A DNA stretch of 64,000 nt from the NCBI RefSeq assembly GCF_002099425.1, contig NW_018343984.1:17491501-17555500 (forward strand), read 5' to 3'. The notes under the pieces are model-generated. The model was given only the letters and a program-made list of their open reading frames with translations. It was not told the origin of the DNA and did not search any database. Source of the stretch: Phascolarctos cinereus. Its lineage: Eukaryota > Chordata > Mammalia > Diprotodontia > Phascolarctidae. Position 1 is the stretch's first letter, and each line of letters opens with the position of its first letter. Position numbers and translations under genes: made by a program. This document shows, one piece after another, positions 34,936 to 46,905 of the stretch.

Positions 34936-36063
34936 ATACTGAAATGAATTTTAATAGTTACTAAGCAAGTTTAGCTATCTGCACTGATATTAAAAGCTTC
35001 TATTTTTTTTAAAACTATGTGAGTTTCCTCACTGTTAGTTAGAAACTATACTTAAGGAATGAAGGGATAGGAAAAAAAAACAACAAAAACAGGGCAACCA
35101 TCAATACCCTTCTCCTCCCTCTCCCCTAGACCTGACTTAAGGGGAACACGTTTCAAAGTCCTTGTGTCACACCAGCATAAGACACATAGACTATTTCTAG
35201 AACAATGATTCCCATATCTTGCTTGTGTGACAAGGTAGGGTGCTTGGCTACATACATTTATTAAGAATACAATGAAGTTTTTAAAATTAACTTTCACACA
35301 TGCAAATGATGAACACAACTTTGAGGGAGGAAAGAATGTTATGAAATTAAACTACTGATAAAGTGCCAACAACTCCAAGAAGGTTGCGCACTGTTGTGGG
35401 AACAGAACATATCAATCAATCAATCACTCCATCCTTGTTTAAATGTCACCTAGAATACTGGGAATTCAAATGTCAAACATGTCATTTATGTATCTGCACA
35501 ATATTCAAAATCGGTACAGTTTGCTTAATGCAAATACGACTCTATTAAGAAGAGACTGAGTCTTTATAGTATTTCCTTTTTAAAAACCACAATTTATAAA
35601 ATCTCAAGTGTCCTTCAAAACAACAAAACTAGTTTTTGTCTAATCCTAGTTTTGCACAATTGCTGGCAGTGGCTGCTCTGGGGACCATCCCAACCTCTTT
35701 AAGCTCCTGGCTCTACCCTAAAAATAAGACAGCAACGAAAAGGGACACAGTCACCCTGTAACAGAAACACCTTTTGCCCTGGTCTGTACTCATTTAGTTA
35801 AGGTGATGTAAACATTACCAGGCAAAAATCACTATGACCCTCCTCAAAGGTTACTCCTTATACTCCATTTCTTCCTTTTTCCATCACACTTCCATTTTTA
35901 AGAAAGATAACCAGACCTACATGGGAAAACCCTGTGATGTTAAGCACATCTGATTTAGTTCACACTACTTCTTATGGCTGAAAATGAAATGTTCTAATTT
36001 AGTTCTTCCCCCAATGGCAGGTGGAGCACAAAAGAGGACAGTTTTCCTAATGACAGAACATAC
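34936..36063. other. GTF2B intron 3, remainder
   Basis: Unassigned AT-rich intronic sequence up to exon 3. No repeat recognised with confidence. Confidence 0.4.
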
Positions 36064-36197
36064 CTTGCCAATCATCGTAGTCAAGTCTCCATCACTCAAG
36101 AGAGGATTCTGAGAGTCTCCAACCCGAGACGGGTCTTTGGTTGCTTTGTCATTGCTGAAAGTTCTCCATTCAGATCCCACGTCTATAACACGATCAC
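36064..36197 (-). CDS. GTF2B: GTF2B exon 3, B-reader
   Basis: Completes split Gly42 and encodes residues 43-86 ([20 protein letters not shown], then [20 protein letters not shown], then MIGK). This is the B-reader loop and helix that enters the polymerase active-site cleft and helps choose the start site. Glu51 and Arg66, the reader residues altered in start-site mutants, are present. Ser65, a reported phosphorylation site, is kept. Thr81 replaces the Ser I recall in human. The acceptor is cttcag above 36197 and the donor gtatgt below 36064. Confidence 0.98.
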
Positions 36198-36377
36198 CTG
36201 AAGAAGCAAAGTTCTAATTTAATCATTAAATTTCAGCTTTCTGAACACCATATAAATATCTAAGTCGGGTTATAATTCTTCACTTTTCTCTATGGATGCA
36301 GATATCACCTGAAATGTCAATCTTCCTCTAGGAGCTTGTTTTGAAGTAAGAGATATTATCCCACCTCGAAAAAGACT

Positions 36378-36437
36378 GTACATGTGCGCGCACGCGCGCA
36401 CACACACACACACACACATACACACACACGCGTGCGC
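36378..36437. repeat. Alternating purine-pyrimidine tract (CG/CA)n
   Basis: Sixty consecutive bases alternate purine and pyrimidine without a break. CG-rich blocks (gtgcgcgcacgcgcgcac and cacgcgtgcgc) flank a CA run. It is 180 bp upstream of exon 3 within intron 2. Confidence 0.95.
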
Positions 36438-36589
36438 CAGGACCTAATTAGTACAAACAACAAATTCCCCTGAAGTGTTTAGCACGTATTAAAAGTCTCA
36501 TTATTCAAAGTTATAATTGTCTTCAGTATTCTTTTTTAAAAAGCAAAAATTAAAGGTGGAGGGGAAAAAGTGGGAAAGAAGAAAGATCT

Positions 36590-36705
36590 GGAAGTTTAGC
36601 TGTGAGATCCTGATTGCTTTTCTGGGCCTAAGCTTCATCTGTTAAACAAGGGAGCTGGACTAAATGAGCCCCTTCATCTCCAAATTCCGTGATAAACTAT
36701 AATGA
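36590..36705 (+). repeat. MIR3-type CORE-SINE fragment
   Basis: Contains gcttcatctgttaaacaagg, gagctggactaaatgagccc and cttcatctccaaattccgtg, the core and CR1/L3-like tail of MIR3. Confidence 0.6.
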
Positions 36706-36938
36706 AAGATAAGACAAAGGTGACTCGGAAGCAATTACAGTACAATTGTTTTGAGAGGCAGAGAAAATAAAATACACATCAGCGTTAATAGATAAGGCAC
36801 AAGTCCAGAGAACAGGTTCTCATTTTCTCTTTCACTTTCAGTTAAGTTTTCACAGGAATTTTGTCTCTGGAATGAGATCACTTAAGCAAAATCTTCAACA
36901 TTCTACATTTGTTGAACAAATGTTCTTTTGGCTTAGTT

Positions 36939-36960
36939 TATGTGTGCACACGCATGTGCG

Positions 36961-36996
<36 letters not shown>

Positions 36997-37015
36997 GTGC
37001 ACACACACATACACA
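36939..37015. repeat. Alternating purine-pyrimidine tract (CA)n with CG block
   Basis: Fifty-six bases (36939-36994) alternate perfectly, starting tatgtgtgcacacgcatgtg. One phase slip is followed by another 21 alternating bases. Confidence 0.93.
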
Positions 37016-37189
37016 GACACCCCCAACCATTAATTCTTTCTGTCTGACAATCTCATCTTTCTGTACCTTAGTCTGAACTTTCACTCCACCTTATATTGCT
37101 TATTATTACTATTATTCATCTTGCCTAATGCCATTAACTGGCTCTGCAAAAAAAAAAAACATTATATGCAGCATTATGGGGAGTTAATG

Positions 37190-39690
37190 TCATAAAAATG
37201 ATTCAATACAACCATTTATTAAGTGACTGATCTGTGCAACAGAGTAGGTGATACAAAGATGAAAACCAACAGCCCCTAACTTCCAAAACTTTATCATCTA
37301 CAAGGAGACAGAACATGCCAATAACTTACAAGAGACAAAGTACAATGTGATCTAACAAGGATGAGGGAGAGAGGGCTTTGGGGGTTGGGTGTGTCAGGGA
37401 AAGCTGCAAGGAGGAATTATAACCCCAAGCTGGAATTTCAAGGTAGGGTACTGGAACAGATGGAGGATGAGGGAGACATGTCCGTGATGATGGGATAGTC
37501 TCTATGAATACACAGAGGCAGCAGAGTCCTAGATCAGTCTGGGGAATAACCAGGAGTCCAGCCTGCTTGTCAATAGCTGGTAAACCGTTATAAGTGCTTC
37601 CTATGGGTCAAGCTGAGGGTACAAAGGTAAATGCCTCTGCTTTCAAGCTCAGTACAAACAAGTAATATACAGAAAAAACAGTAAATAATCAACAGAGGGA
37701 AGGCACTGGAATGAAGAAGGGTTGGAGGCAGATATGAGGAGAGACCATTCCAGGCACAGGGGGCAGCCAAGGAAACAGACGGTGTCAGGAGATGGGGTGT
37801 CTGTCATGTGTGGAACAGTAAGGAGACCAGTGTCACTGGATCACAGAGGACGTGGGGCAGGGGAGTGGATGGTGTAAGAAGAGTGGAAATGTACAGAAGG
37901 GCTTGGTTATCGAAGACTTTGAATGCTACATAGAGGATTCTATATTGCATCCTGGAGTGTATCAGTGGTGTGTGCGTGTATGTAGAGTTAACATGGACAG
38001 AACTGCACCTTAGGAAGATCACCGTGACAAACCCACCAGCAGGCTACTGAAAGAGTCCAGATGCGAGATGATTAGGGCCTTTGGGAGAGGTGGGGAGGAA
38101 AGAGTGGGAATGGGAGTGTCAGAGAAAGGGATGTACAGGAAACGTGTGGAGAGCTGGGTGGTACAGTGACTAGAGCTCTGGGCCTAGAGTCTGGCAGACC
38201 TGACCTCAAATCCTGCCTCAGATACTTACTAGCTGTGTGACCCTGGGCAAGTCACTCAACCTGTTTGCCTCAGTTTCCTTAATCTGTAAAATATGAACAA
38301 TAATGAGAGAATAACTGTAAACAGTTTAGCACAGTGCCTACCACACAGCCTTCTCTCCACATGAATGTAAAATCAACAGGCTGTGGCAATAGACTGGATA
38401 GAAAAATGAGGAGTGCAGAATGACACCCAGGTGGCAACCCAGGGAGCTGGGAAGATGGTGGTGTCTTTGACAGTAACAGAGGTTTGGAAATAGGGAAGGT
38501 TTTAGCGGGGGGGGGGAATATATAACACACTGAGTTTAACACGTCTATGGGACGTTCAGTTCCAGCGATCAACAGGCAACTGGAGATGTGACAGCGGAGG
38601 TCAGCATAGAGTTTAGGGCTGCATAAGCAGATATGAGAATTATCAGCACAGAGATAACCGAGTCAATGGGAGCTGATGAGATCTCCAAGTGAAAAGGTTT
38701 AGAGGAGAAGAGGGTCTAAGACAGGGCCTTGTGGGGTACCTGGATAAAATTCCACAAAGGAGACTGAGAAGAGTGCCACAGAAATCCAGAGAGTATTAGG
38801 GAGAAGAGGGTGACTGAGAGTGCCAAAGGTCGCAGAGAGGTCAAGAAGGAAGAGGACTGAGAAAAGGCCATCAGATTTGGCAATTAGAATAACTTCAAAG
38901 AGAGTACTTTTGGTTGAATGATGACGCCTAAAGTCAGACAGTAAAAAATTAAGAAAGAGTGAGAGGAAAAGAAGGCGGCACCAACTATCAATGCCAGCAA
39001 GGGAGATCTAAGAGAACAGTGGGCAAGGACGGCAAAGACACTGGCACACTTCTAGGCAGCAGAGGAGAAGCCAGTAGACAGGAGGAGACTGAGGATGAGT
39101 GAGAGAATGAGAATGACAGAGGGGGCAGTCTGCTGGAGGAAATGGGGAGGAGGGGCTGACCTTGGCCAGGAGAAGGGTCGCCTCTTCGTGTAAGACCCTA
39201 GAGGTGAAGGAGGAGACAGCAGCACCTGAGTGACAGAAGAGGAGCATGGAATGACTTTAATTTAGTGTTCATACCACAGCTGCCAGTGTTGATGGAAATG
39301 GAGCTATCAAGGAAGGAATGAGCAGATACTACAAGGAAAGTGAAAAAAAGGATATCATGCTGGGCCTGAAAAGGATCCCTGGTGACCTTGGTAAGAACAT
39401 TTACCATGGTAATCAGGATGGAGCCAAATTGCTGGAGCTTCAGGAACCAGTTGTTAGGTGGAAAGCAAAAAGAAGCAGTGAGTGTACGCTATTTTTTCTT
39501 CAAATTTAGCAGTAAAAGAGAGAAGAACTAGCAGAAAATATCTGAAGTAAAGGAAAAGTTTTTAGGATATGGAAAACCTGAATAGGTTTGTAGGCAGGAG
39601 ACTGGAGATAGTGAGAGATGGGATAACAGATGGGGCAGACAGCCCAGAGGGCACAAATGGAGGAGAGAGCCTAGGTGGATAGATATTACA
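37190..39690 (-). repeat. Long L2 LINE in intron 2
   Basis: Starts with the inverted L2 tail (acaaccatttattaagtgac, gatacaaagatgaaaaccaa). It then runs through the complement of ORF2: tatattgcatcctggagtgt, aatagactggatagaaaaat, ccatcagatttggcaattag, gggaagaaggagactgagaa-type text. It is sense to GTF2B. A CORE-SINE is inserted at about 38150-38365. Confidence 0.85.
38150..38365 (+). repeat. MAR1-type CORE-SINE inside L2
   Basis: Head gagctgggtggtacagtgac, core gtgaccctgggcaagtcact, tttgcctcagtttccttaat, and tail tagcacagtgcctaccacac. Confidence 0.82.
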
Positions 39691-40336
39691 TGTTAGAATT
39701 TCCTAAAGGAGTAATTGGTTGAATAGTGTAGACTAACTATTTAATTATAATGATTCTATTAATGTCATCTTGGCAAAAACTTCATTGGTTGAGACATCAT
39801 GCAACACACACCCATATGCATCTGTATCACTTCCTCTAAAACAATAAGTTTAGATTCCACTCAGACCTTAGCACACTGTCTTTTTATTTGTAGGGACTCA
39901 ATATTTGTTGAACCTGATGGAATGAACTGCCATGGCCTACCCTAAACTGTTAAGAATCAAATCCCAACAATCCTCAAAGAACTTGAGCTCAGAAGACCCA
40001 AAGCACAACAGAAAACCGCTTGCTGGGTGTAAGGAGGCTGACACATTAGCAACGATGACACAGTCACACAAATAATATAAAATTTTTCATCCACAGAGTG
40101 TCTGATTGGAAAGGGAGATAGACTGCTCAGGTAGTGAGAAAAGGGACAGAGGAAGCTCTCCACTGCATTGCCTAGGATCATCTACTTTTTTTTTTTTACA
40201 GAAGTTTTACAGAAGGAGGCAGACAAAAGTCACAGATAAAGAAAGCATGGAACATTAGTCACTTGTGCTGATGGTAGATGAAAATATGGCTATTTTAGGT
40301 ATTCAAAAAATTTTTTAAAAAATGAATAAAAAAATC

Positions 40337-41085
40337 AGCCTCTCCCTGTTCACCTCTCAAGTCTCTCCTCACTCCAGTTAATCCACACCCACATATCAAA
40401 GTGATTTTCCTTAAGTGCAAATTTGACTGGGTCACTCCTTTCTCAATCAACCACACTGGGCTCCCTAATGCCTTTAGGACAAACTATAAATCCTGTTTTG
40501 CAGCCTGGCTCCCAGCTCTCCTTACAGCTTCCCTCCCTCCCCCTCAGTGACCCAGCCCCCAGCCTGCTCTTAACTTTTGCCATCTCCATGTCTTGGCACT
40601 GACAGGCAGTCTCACAGGTGTGGGCATGCTCTGCATCCTGACCTTTGTCTCACAGTCCTTCCCCTTCCTTTAAGATGCAGCTCAGGAACAAAAACGAAAC
40701 AGTCCCTGCTCTCACAATGTAGTTTACACTTCATTAGCAGAGACAACATACACACATATTCTAAAGTACAAGTTCATTGGGGGAGCCTCATTTAGATAGC
40801 AATGTTTTAGCAGAGATTTGAAAGAAATCAGGGATTCTGAGAGGCAAAGATGAGGCACTGAACTGTTATGACTTGTGTGGGGGACAGTAAGTTTGGCTAC
40901 ACCATAGGGTATATAAAGGGAATAATGTATAAAGACTGGAAAGGTATGAACAGTTACCTACTTGCTGGAATGGCATCCACTGACTATCAAAGTAAATACT
41001 GTTACACCACTGTTCCAACCAGGACTGAAGAAGTTACAAACATGTGCAAAAGGCCCATGTGATTGTGGAGTGAACTAAAGAGTGC
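40337..41085. repeat. Two L2 fragments facing each other
   Basis: 40337-40690 is + strand L2 (catatcaaagtgattttcct, gcaaatttgactgggtcact, aacttttgccatctccatgt). 40695-41085 is - strand L2 (aacagtccctgctctcacaa, ggattctgagaggcaaagat, gtataaagactggaaaggta). Both lack the normal 3' tail at the junction. Confidence 0.7.
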
Positions 41086-41164
41086 CTACCTAAGGAAATG
41101 AAAGTTGTGTGAACATTTAGGAAATTAGAAGATGTGATCAAAGGCAGGTAGATATGTTCACATT

Positions 41165-41228
41165 TCCCTGTGTGTGTATATGTATGTATAGGTGTGTATG
41201 TATGTATATATGCATGTATAGTTATATC
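41165..41228. repeat. (TATG)n/(TG)n microsatellite
   Basis: Run of tgtgtgtatatgtatgtata-type units followed by gtatgtatatatgcatgtat. Confidence 0.85.
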
Positions 41229-41985
41229 CTCCAAATACGTAATTTACCTACACACCTCCTCACTGTGATTGCAAATGTCTGAATAGATAGTGTTCTTCTT
41301 CTGGCCCAAGAATAACTTCTGACATATGACAAGCCCTTTTACTGCTTTTGCTGTACCTTAAAGAAAGCAAAATTTTAAAGAAAATCTGGCATGGCATAAA
41401 TAGAACACTCAGTACTGGGCGGTGATGTAATTTTTCCACACACAGGGAACGACCTAAATGACTCATTCAAGTATCTGTGGTTTGAGTTACAAACCAGTCC
41501 CTTGTTAATGATTTTTAAATATACATATAATTGTTCAGGACGTTGCATTTACAAGAACTCAACTAAATTTCCAACACCTAAATCACAAAATGCATTGTGA
41601 AGAACCACCAAACCAAGAAGGTAAGTTCATGAGGAAGGGAAACAGACAAAAAAATCACATGGAAGATAACATACAAATCATTTAAAGACTATCTTAGGAA
41701 AGCAAACTTTTACGTGTTCCTTCAGAAAAACACTACATATGGATCACAGGATCTTCTCAAAGTTTAACTGGACTGTAACAGAATCCTACCTACCAATGGG
41801 TGTGGTGCCTTTTGATGAGGAACAAATCTGTCACTCTGCCAACAAGCACATCACATATGCTTTAAAATTCTAAAAAGAGAAAACTAAGTACCAAGTTTTA
41901 TCAGTTCACATTCTCAACCACACCTTGATCTTTGGATGTTAATATCTATAAGAAGTGTAAACACCAGTCTTTCCTCTACCCACAG
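41229..41985. other. GTF2B intron 2, unassigned stretch
   Basis: AT-rich sequence without recognisable repeat or coding content. Confidence 0.4.
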
Positions 41986-42190
41986 ACACTCTAGTACGGG
42001 GTACTAGAGAAAAAGACCGGATTTAGAGTCAGTTACTCGGGTTAGCGTCTGGCTCTGCCACTTACTAGTTGTGTAACCTTGGACAAATTTCTTAATTCTT
42101 CTAAACTATATTAGCTCCTCCATCTGTAAAATGGGGACAACACTTTATAACGATAAAGCACTGTATACAGGAGTCCTGATATAGGCTAAT
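41986..42190 (+). repeat. MIR-type CORE-SINE
   Basis: Contains ggctctgccacttactagtt, gtgtaaccttggacaaattt and catctgtaaaatggggacaa. Confidence 0.8.
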
Positions 42191-42774
42191 TTAGGGGGTG
42201 GGATACACTGACTCAGTATCACTACTGCTGCAGGTTGCAGAGAATGCCAGCCTTCAAAAGGGTCCTGCCCCCCTCCCCTGTCCTGTTCCCACTCCAATGC
42301 TGACTACAGGCCATGCAGGGCAGGTTAAATCCAAGAGCCCCAGTCCATGAGCTGTGCTTCCAGCCCCCTCCCCTCCCCTTCCCCACCAGAGCCATCATCC
42401 AGGCGAGTGACTTCTATGGAGAAGTGGCCAACTCTACCCACTCCCACTGATGGACAGGGAGGACAAAGAGCTCCAGGCAGAGCAGGCCTCTGCAGCCGTG
42501 ACGCATGGAAAAAATCCTTTCCTAGCTGTGCCCAGGCAACTGTCTTTGAAGGTGCCTCAGTCCTCTCCTCTACCATAGGTGTGGCTACTGAAGAACCAAA
42601 AACTGAGGTTCTCAATACCAACATCCCTGACATGGTCAAAGACTTCTTCAAACTTACAATTTGTTCATTGAAATGACAATAAATGAAATGCATTATCATC
42701 TGCCTGGAGGAGTTGTTCCTCAGGAGAACCACAGACACAGCTAAATTTCCTAAATGTGTCGTCTTTCTCTATCA
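42191..42774. other. GTF2B intron 2, GC-richer unassigned block
   Basis: Locally GC-rich with overlapping long open frames on both strands (42325-42738 on -, 42347-42676 on +). No domain is recognisable and neither frame has a promoter, splice or conservation argument, so I do not call a gene. It may be an unrecognised old repeat. Confidence 0.35.
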
Positions 42775-42872
42775 GCAAGTGATTGCCCAGAGACTAGGGA
42801 CTGTCTTCCTTTCTACTGGTATTCCAGCACTTTGCACACAGTTAAGAGCTTAATAAATGCTTTTCCATTCAT
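42775..42872 (+). repeat. L2 LINE 3' tail
   Basis: Contains agagactagggactgtcttc, ccagcactttgcacacagtt and aagagcttaataaatgcttt, the L2 3' end. Confidence 0.75.
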
Positions 42873-42874
42873 TT

Positions 42875-43880
42875 AGAAGAGAAGCCTGTCACAGAATCAG
42901 AATCTGTGAGCTGAAAGGGACGTCCGTGGCCATTGATTTCAACTCTGCACAAAAGGAAGCCTCCAGCACTATGATGTCCTCAAGAAGAAGGAGTCATCTC
43001 CTCAGCCTGAAAAGAGACCCTGAAGACAGGGAACCCACATCATCTCTAGGCAGTCTGTTTCCTCTTCTGGACAGTTCTCACTGGCACCAAGTTCTTCCTG
43101 GCATCAGTCTACATTTGCCTCTTTGCCAAGTTCATCCACTGCTCCTGGTTCTAGCCCCTCCTCATGATAACCCTTCAAATCCTTGAAAGTAGCTGCCATG
43201 GTCCTATGCCCAGTGTCTCCCAACAGATCCTCGCTGGTCTGCTCTCGAGATCCTTCATCCCTGGAACATGCTCACTGATATCCTTTTTAAACAGCAGTGC
43301 TCAGCGGGACTATCACATCAATTTTTGGGAGCCTATGATCATCTAAAGGCAGCACAAGATCAAAACTGCTTCTTCAGTTGTCACAGATCACTCTGGTAAA
43401 TCATAGTGAGCTTGCAACTGCTGTCTATCCATGCTTCCCCCACACTGTACTTGTGAAGACTGGTTTTTTGGCCCCAAGTACAAGGCTTCATATTTTATCC
43501 CTACTGAATTGAGTGTATTACATCTAACCCAGTGAACTAATCTGGCAAGATCCTTTTGGATACTGATTCTATCACCCAGCGAGTTAGCTGTCCCTCATAG
43601 CATTGTGTCTTCTCCAAATCTGATGAGTGTATTCATCCAAGTCATTGACGGCAATGTTCAACAGCACAGATCTCCCATATGCTCCTGTGCTGACATCCAT
43701 CCAAGCACTTCTGAAGCTATTTGACTCTAGTCAGATCTAATCTGTATGCCTCTGCTCCCTTCACAAGGATAGTATCAAACACTTCACCCCGAGTTTTGCT
43801 AAAATCTAGGTGAGCTATATCTATAGCATGCTTCATCTCATTTACTAGGTTAGCAATCCTGTCAAAAAAGGGAAATAAGA
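42875..43880 (-). repeat. CR1/L3 LINE, about 1 kb
   Basis: On + the text is complementary to CR1/L3: agaatctgtgagctgaaagg (3' end), gggactatcacatcaatttt, ctggcaagatccttttggat, gtgtcttctccaaatctgat, atagtatcaaacacttcacc and ttttgctaaaatctaggtga. It covers the reverse-transcriptase C-terminal region to the 3' end. Confidence 0.83.
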
Positions 43881-44408
43881 ACAGATTCTACTATCCAGAA
43901 TTTTGTTTTATGAGCACATTTAATTCACAGGTCACAGTGACAACTGTCTCTTAGTCTACAAGTACCTAAAACACAGCAACACCAAGCCAACTGCTTGTAA
44001 TTCAGACCATCATTTGGTGCCAGCCAGATAAGGAATGTATTTACACAAGTCTGTGACCTTGGCAAAGTCATCTAATTGGCTCTTATGAGGTACAGAAACC
44101 ACATGTGTATGTTCTTGGTGTCATCTAAAAGAAAAGAGCCACATAAAACGAGGACTTGTTATTAGGAAGCAAAGAAAATTCTGAATGAAAAGTGACAAAG
44201 TATGCTTAACATAAAATAACTACATCTCAATCTTAACTTTTTAAATAAACCGAAAACTATATAAAAAACATAAAATTCTCGGTTCCAACTAAGTTTTATC
44301 TTAACAAGCTGGGAAGAAAATGTGAAATTTACTGAAGACTTTCTTTTAAAGTTCCTTTTAGGCATATTAAACTGTTTAAAAGCCTTTACAAGACAACATA
44401 CAGTAGCC

Positions 44409-44460
44409 CAGGGGTGGGGAACCTGTGGCCTTAAGGCCATACGTTTAAGGCCCACCCCTG
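44409..44460. mobile_element. Miniature hAT transposon, 52 bp, both termini
   Basis: Perfect 9-bp inverted termini CAGGGGTGG and CCACCCCTG enclose only 34 bp. Eight-base flanks cagtagcc (44401-44408) and cagtacct (44461-44468) agree at six of eight positions, as for an old 8-bp hAT target duplication. The inner text (gaacctgtggccttaaggcc) matches the family whose other half is at 47203-47295. Confidence 0.72.
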
Positions 44461-44734
44461 CAGTACCTCCCTCATCTCTCTAGAATCCTACTATTCAGTG
44501 ATCTCACTTACTCCCAACAATACAGATTCACAGCACAGAAGGAAATCAGAAGCTACCCAGTTTGACTTTTTCATGGAGATAAGGAAAACTCCCAGAGCTC
44601 CCTAGGACTGTATAAAATTCTAACTACTATACAGAAAGACAACAGGTTAATCATAACCAAATTAACTTTGGATTTTTTTCTTTTTTAGAAACTGGGAGAA
44701 ATACTGACAAATACCAAACTTACAGGCTGTCACA

Positions 44735-44905
44735 ACCCCAATAACTTATTTTATTTAGCACTTTGTTTGCAAAGAGCTTTTCTCACAATGGCCTGGTGAG
44801 ACAATTAGCATAAGTATCATTATATCCATTTTACAGATGAGGAAACAGAAAGCTGGAGACATATAGGAAAGAGACTTGTCTTGTGGTCACTAGTATTAAG
44901 TAACA
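44735..44905 (-). repeat. MIR-type CORE-SINE
   Basis: Inverted text aagagcttttctcacaatgg, tccattttacagatgaggaa and tagtattaagtaac. Confidence 0.65.
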
Positions 44906-45004
44906 CCTCCTTAGTCTGTTCAGGCCTCAGTAAGCATTCAATGCCAAAGAAGGGTCTGTGAACACTTTCAGATCAGCAATCTAGCCTTTACTGGGGACAA
45001 GCAG

Positions 45005-45235
45005 CATGAACAGTATAAAGGAAAAAGCACTGGATTTGAAATAAGGAAATCAGGTTTAAAGGCCTGCTCTGCTATTTCCTTGCAGTGACCTTGCAGCAAG
45101 TCAAAACCTCTGAGTTGGAATTTCCTCATTTATAAAATGGAAATAGGGATGTTGGGAGGAAAAGCATTTTGCAAACCTCAAAGTGCTCCAAGTGTGAACT
45201 CTCATCACCTTAAAGCACTGTTCCATTCAAGTTAT
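45005..45235 (+). repeat. MIR-type CORE-SINE
   Basis: Contains aaaaagcactggatttgaaa, cctgctctgctatttccttg, cctcatttataaaatggaaa and cattttgcaaacctcaaagt. Confidence 0.75.
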
Positions 45236-45307
45236 TACTAACAGTAGTAATAAAACAGCAAATAAAAAGTATTAGCCAATGCAAAGAAATGTTGTTTTTT
45301 TCATTTC

Positions 45308-45448
45308 CAACATTTACTGAACATCTAAATCAACAAATGATTGCATATTTCCCTATGTGTAGGATATTACATGCTAATTTGCTTTAGGGAATAAAATATA
45401 AGACTATGTCTGCCCTCAGGGAACTTATGCCATCCCTTTGGGGAAGCA
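45308..45448 (-). repeat. L2 LINE 3' tail
   Basis: Inverted tail: catttactgaacatctaaat, then actatgtctgccctcaggga and acttatgcc. Confidence 0.6.
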
Positions 45449-46390
45449 AGGCAAATACAGCAAAGGAAGAATAAATAATGAGAGAGAAGCCAAGAGCTTC
45501 CACACGAATAGTGGAAACAAAAAATGCTACAATTTCAGAAGTCATTTGATCACAAGTTTATAAAATCTATGAACACAAATTGCAAAATACGCCAGTAAAG
45601 GTATGAATATGCTGCCACCTAGTGATCAATTTTTAATATGTTCAACATTTTAAACAAAAACCGAATATCAATTCTAACAAGATTATGTAGTCACTTGATT
45701 AGAAATGCAAAGTCTTACTTTATAAACAAGCTCTTTAAAAATGGAAAAAAAAACATACAACCCCCCCCAAAACTACTAAGTCAGCCAATTTTAGTTTAAA
45801 AGCACCAAATTATGCAGTTAAAAAGCCTCAACAGTTCCAATTTTAAACACAAAAACAAACAAACCAAAACAAAACAAAAAACCAGATACTGTACACTGGA
45901 TTCTGACTAGTTTTTAAAACAAATATTGATGCCAAGTTTTGAATACAAATAAAAGTGAACCAAAAAAGCCACAAATACGATCAAGGCTCAGAGGACTTGA
46001 CCCATAAGAAAAGGGTAAAGGAACAGATGATTTTCTTTGGGAGCATTTAGAGAAAGCAAGGGAAAACTTAATAATGTTCCTCAAAAGCTAATCTGTAGAC
46101 TGAGAAAACATGTCTATTGAGGTCAGAATGAGACAAAGGGCTTCGTCTGGAAAACAAGAAATTTAGGCCAGAAATGACAAAGTTCCCTGACAACGAGGAG
46201 TTTATATATTGTTGAGAGCTGCAAAAGAAAACTATGAGAATCTTTTACTGCAGCTTTTAAGTGGTTTAAATCTGTGTCAGCCCTGGCAAATTTGAGTATG
46301 GTTTTAACTGAATAAATTTAGGAAATGATATTCTAAATTTTCATCGAAGAGAATACCAAAATCTCCTCATGTGCCTAACAGTGCTCTGAA
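45449..46390. other. GTF2B intron 2, unassigned stretch
   Basis: AT-rich with A-rich and (CAAAA)n patches near 45850. No gene or named repeat recognised. Confidence 0.4.
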
Positions 46391-46639
46391 CTTAGGCATT
46401 TAGAAAGCATTTACTATGCACCAGGTACTATGCTAAGCCTTGGTAAGGTGGCTTCCCATTATTAAGCATCTAAGTTTATGCAAGTTGTCATTCACTATAT
46501 ACTCAAAACACTAAGGAGGTACCATAGACTTTTCCCTCTTGGGAGGTAAGAGGAAATGAATTTTTCCAGTCCTCAATTATTAAATGCTCATCAATGCTCT
46601 TTCCATGGCTCTCAATTTTAATAAGAATTAATTAGGGAA

Positions 46640-46905
46640 GGGGAACAAGCATTTATTAAGTACCTACCATCTTACTAGGCACTGTGCTAAGTATTTTACA
46701 AATATCATCTCATTTGATCCTCACAACAACCTTGGAAGGTTGTATTATTATTATTATTGTTATCTTCTAACAGGTGGGGAAACTGAAGCAGATTTCTAGA
46801 GACAAAGTAACTTAACCAGGGTCAAACAACTTGGAAGTTTCTGAAGCTGGACTGGAACTCAGGTCTTCCTGACTCCAAGCCCAGTGCACCATCTGCTAAC
46901 TAATT
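46640..46905 (-). repeat. MAR1-type CORE-SINE
   Basis: Inverted tail aagcatttattaagtaccta, actaggcactgtgctaagta, cctcacaacaaccttggaag, then a (TTA)n and the inverted head near ccaagcccagtgcaccatct. Confidence 0.85.

Noticed and set aside
42325-42738. Overlapping 137- and 109-codon open frames on opposite strands in GTF2B intron 2
   Set aside because: Locally GC-rich sequence lengthens frames on both strands. Neither has a domain, splice context or repeat-protein signature, so a gene is not supported.
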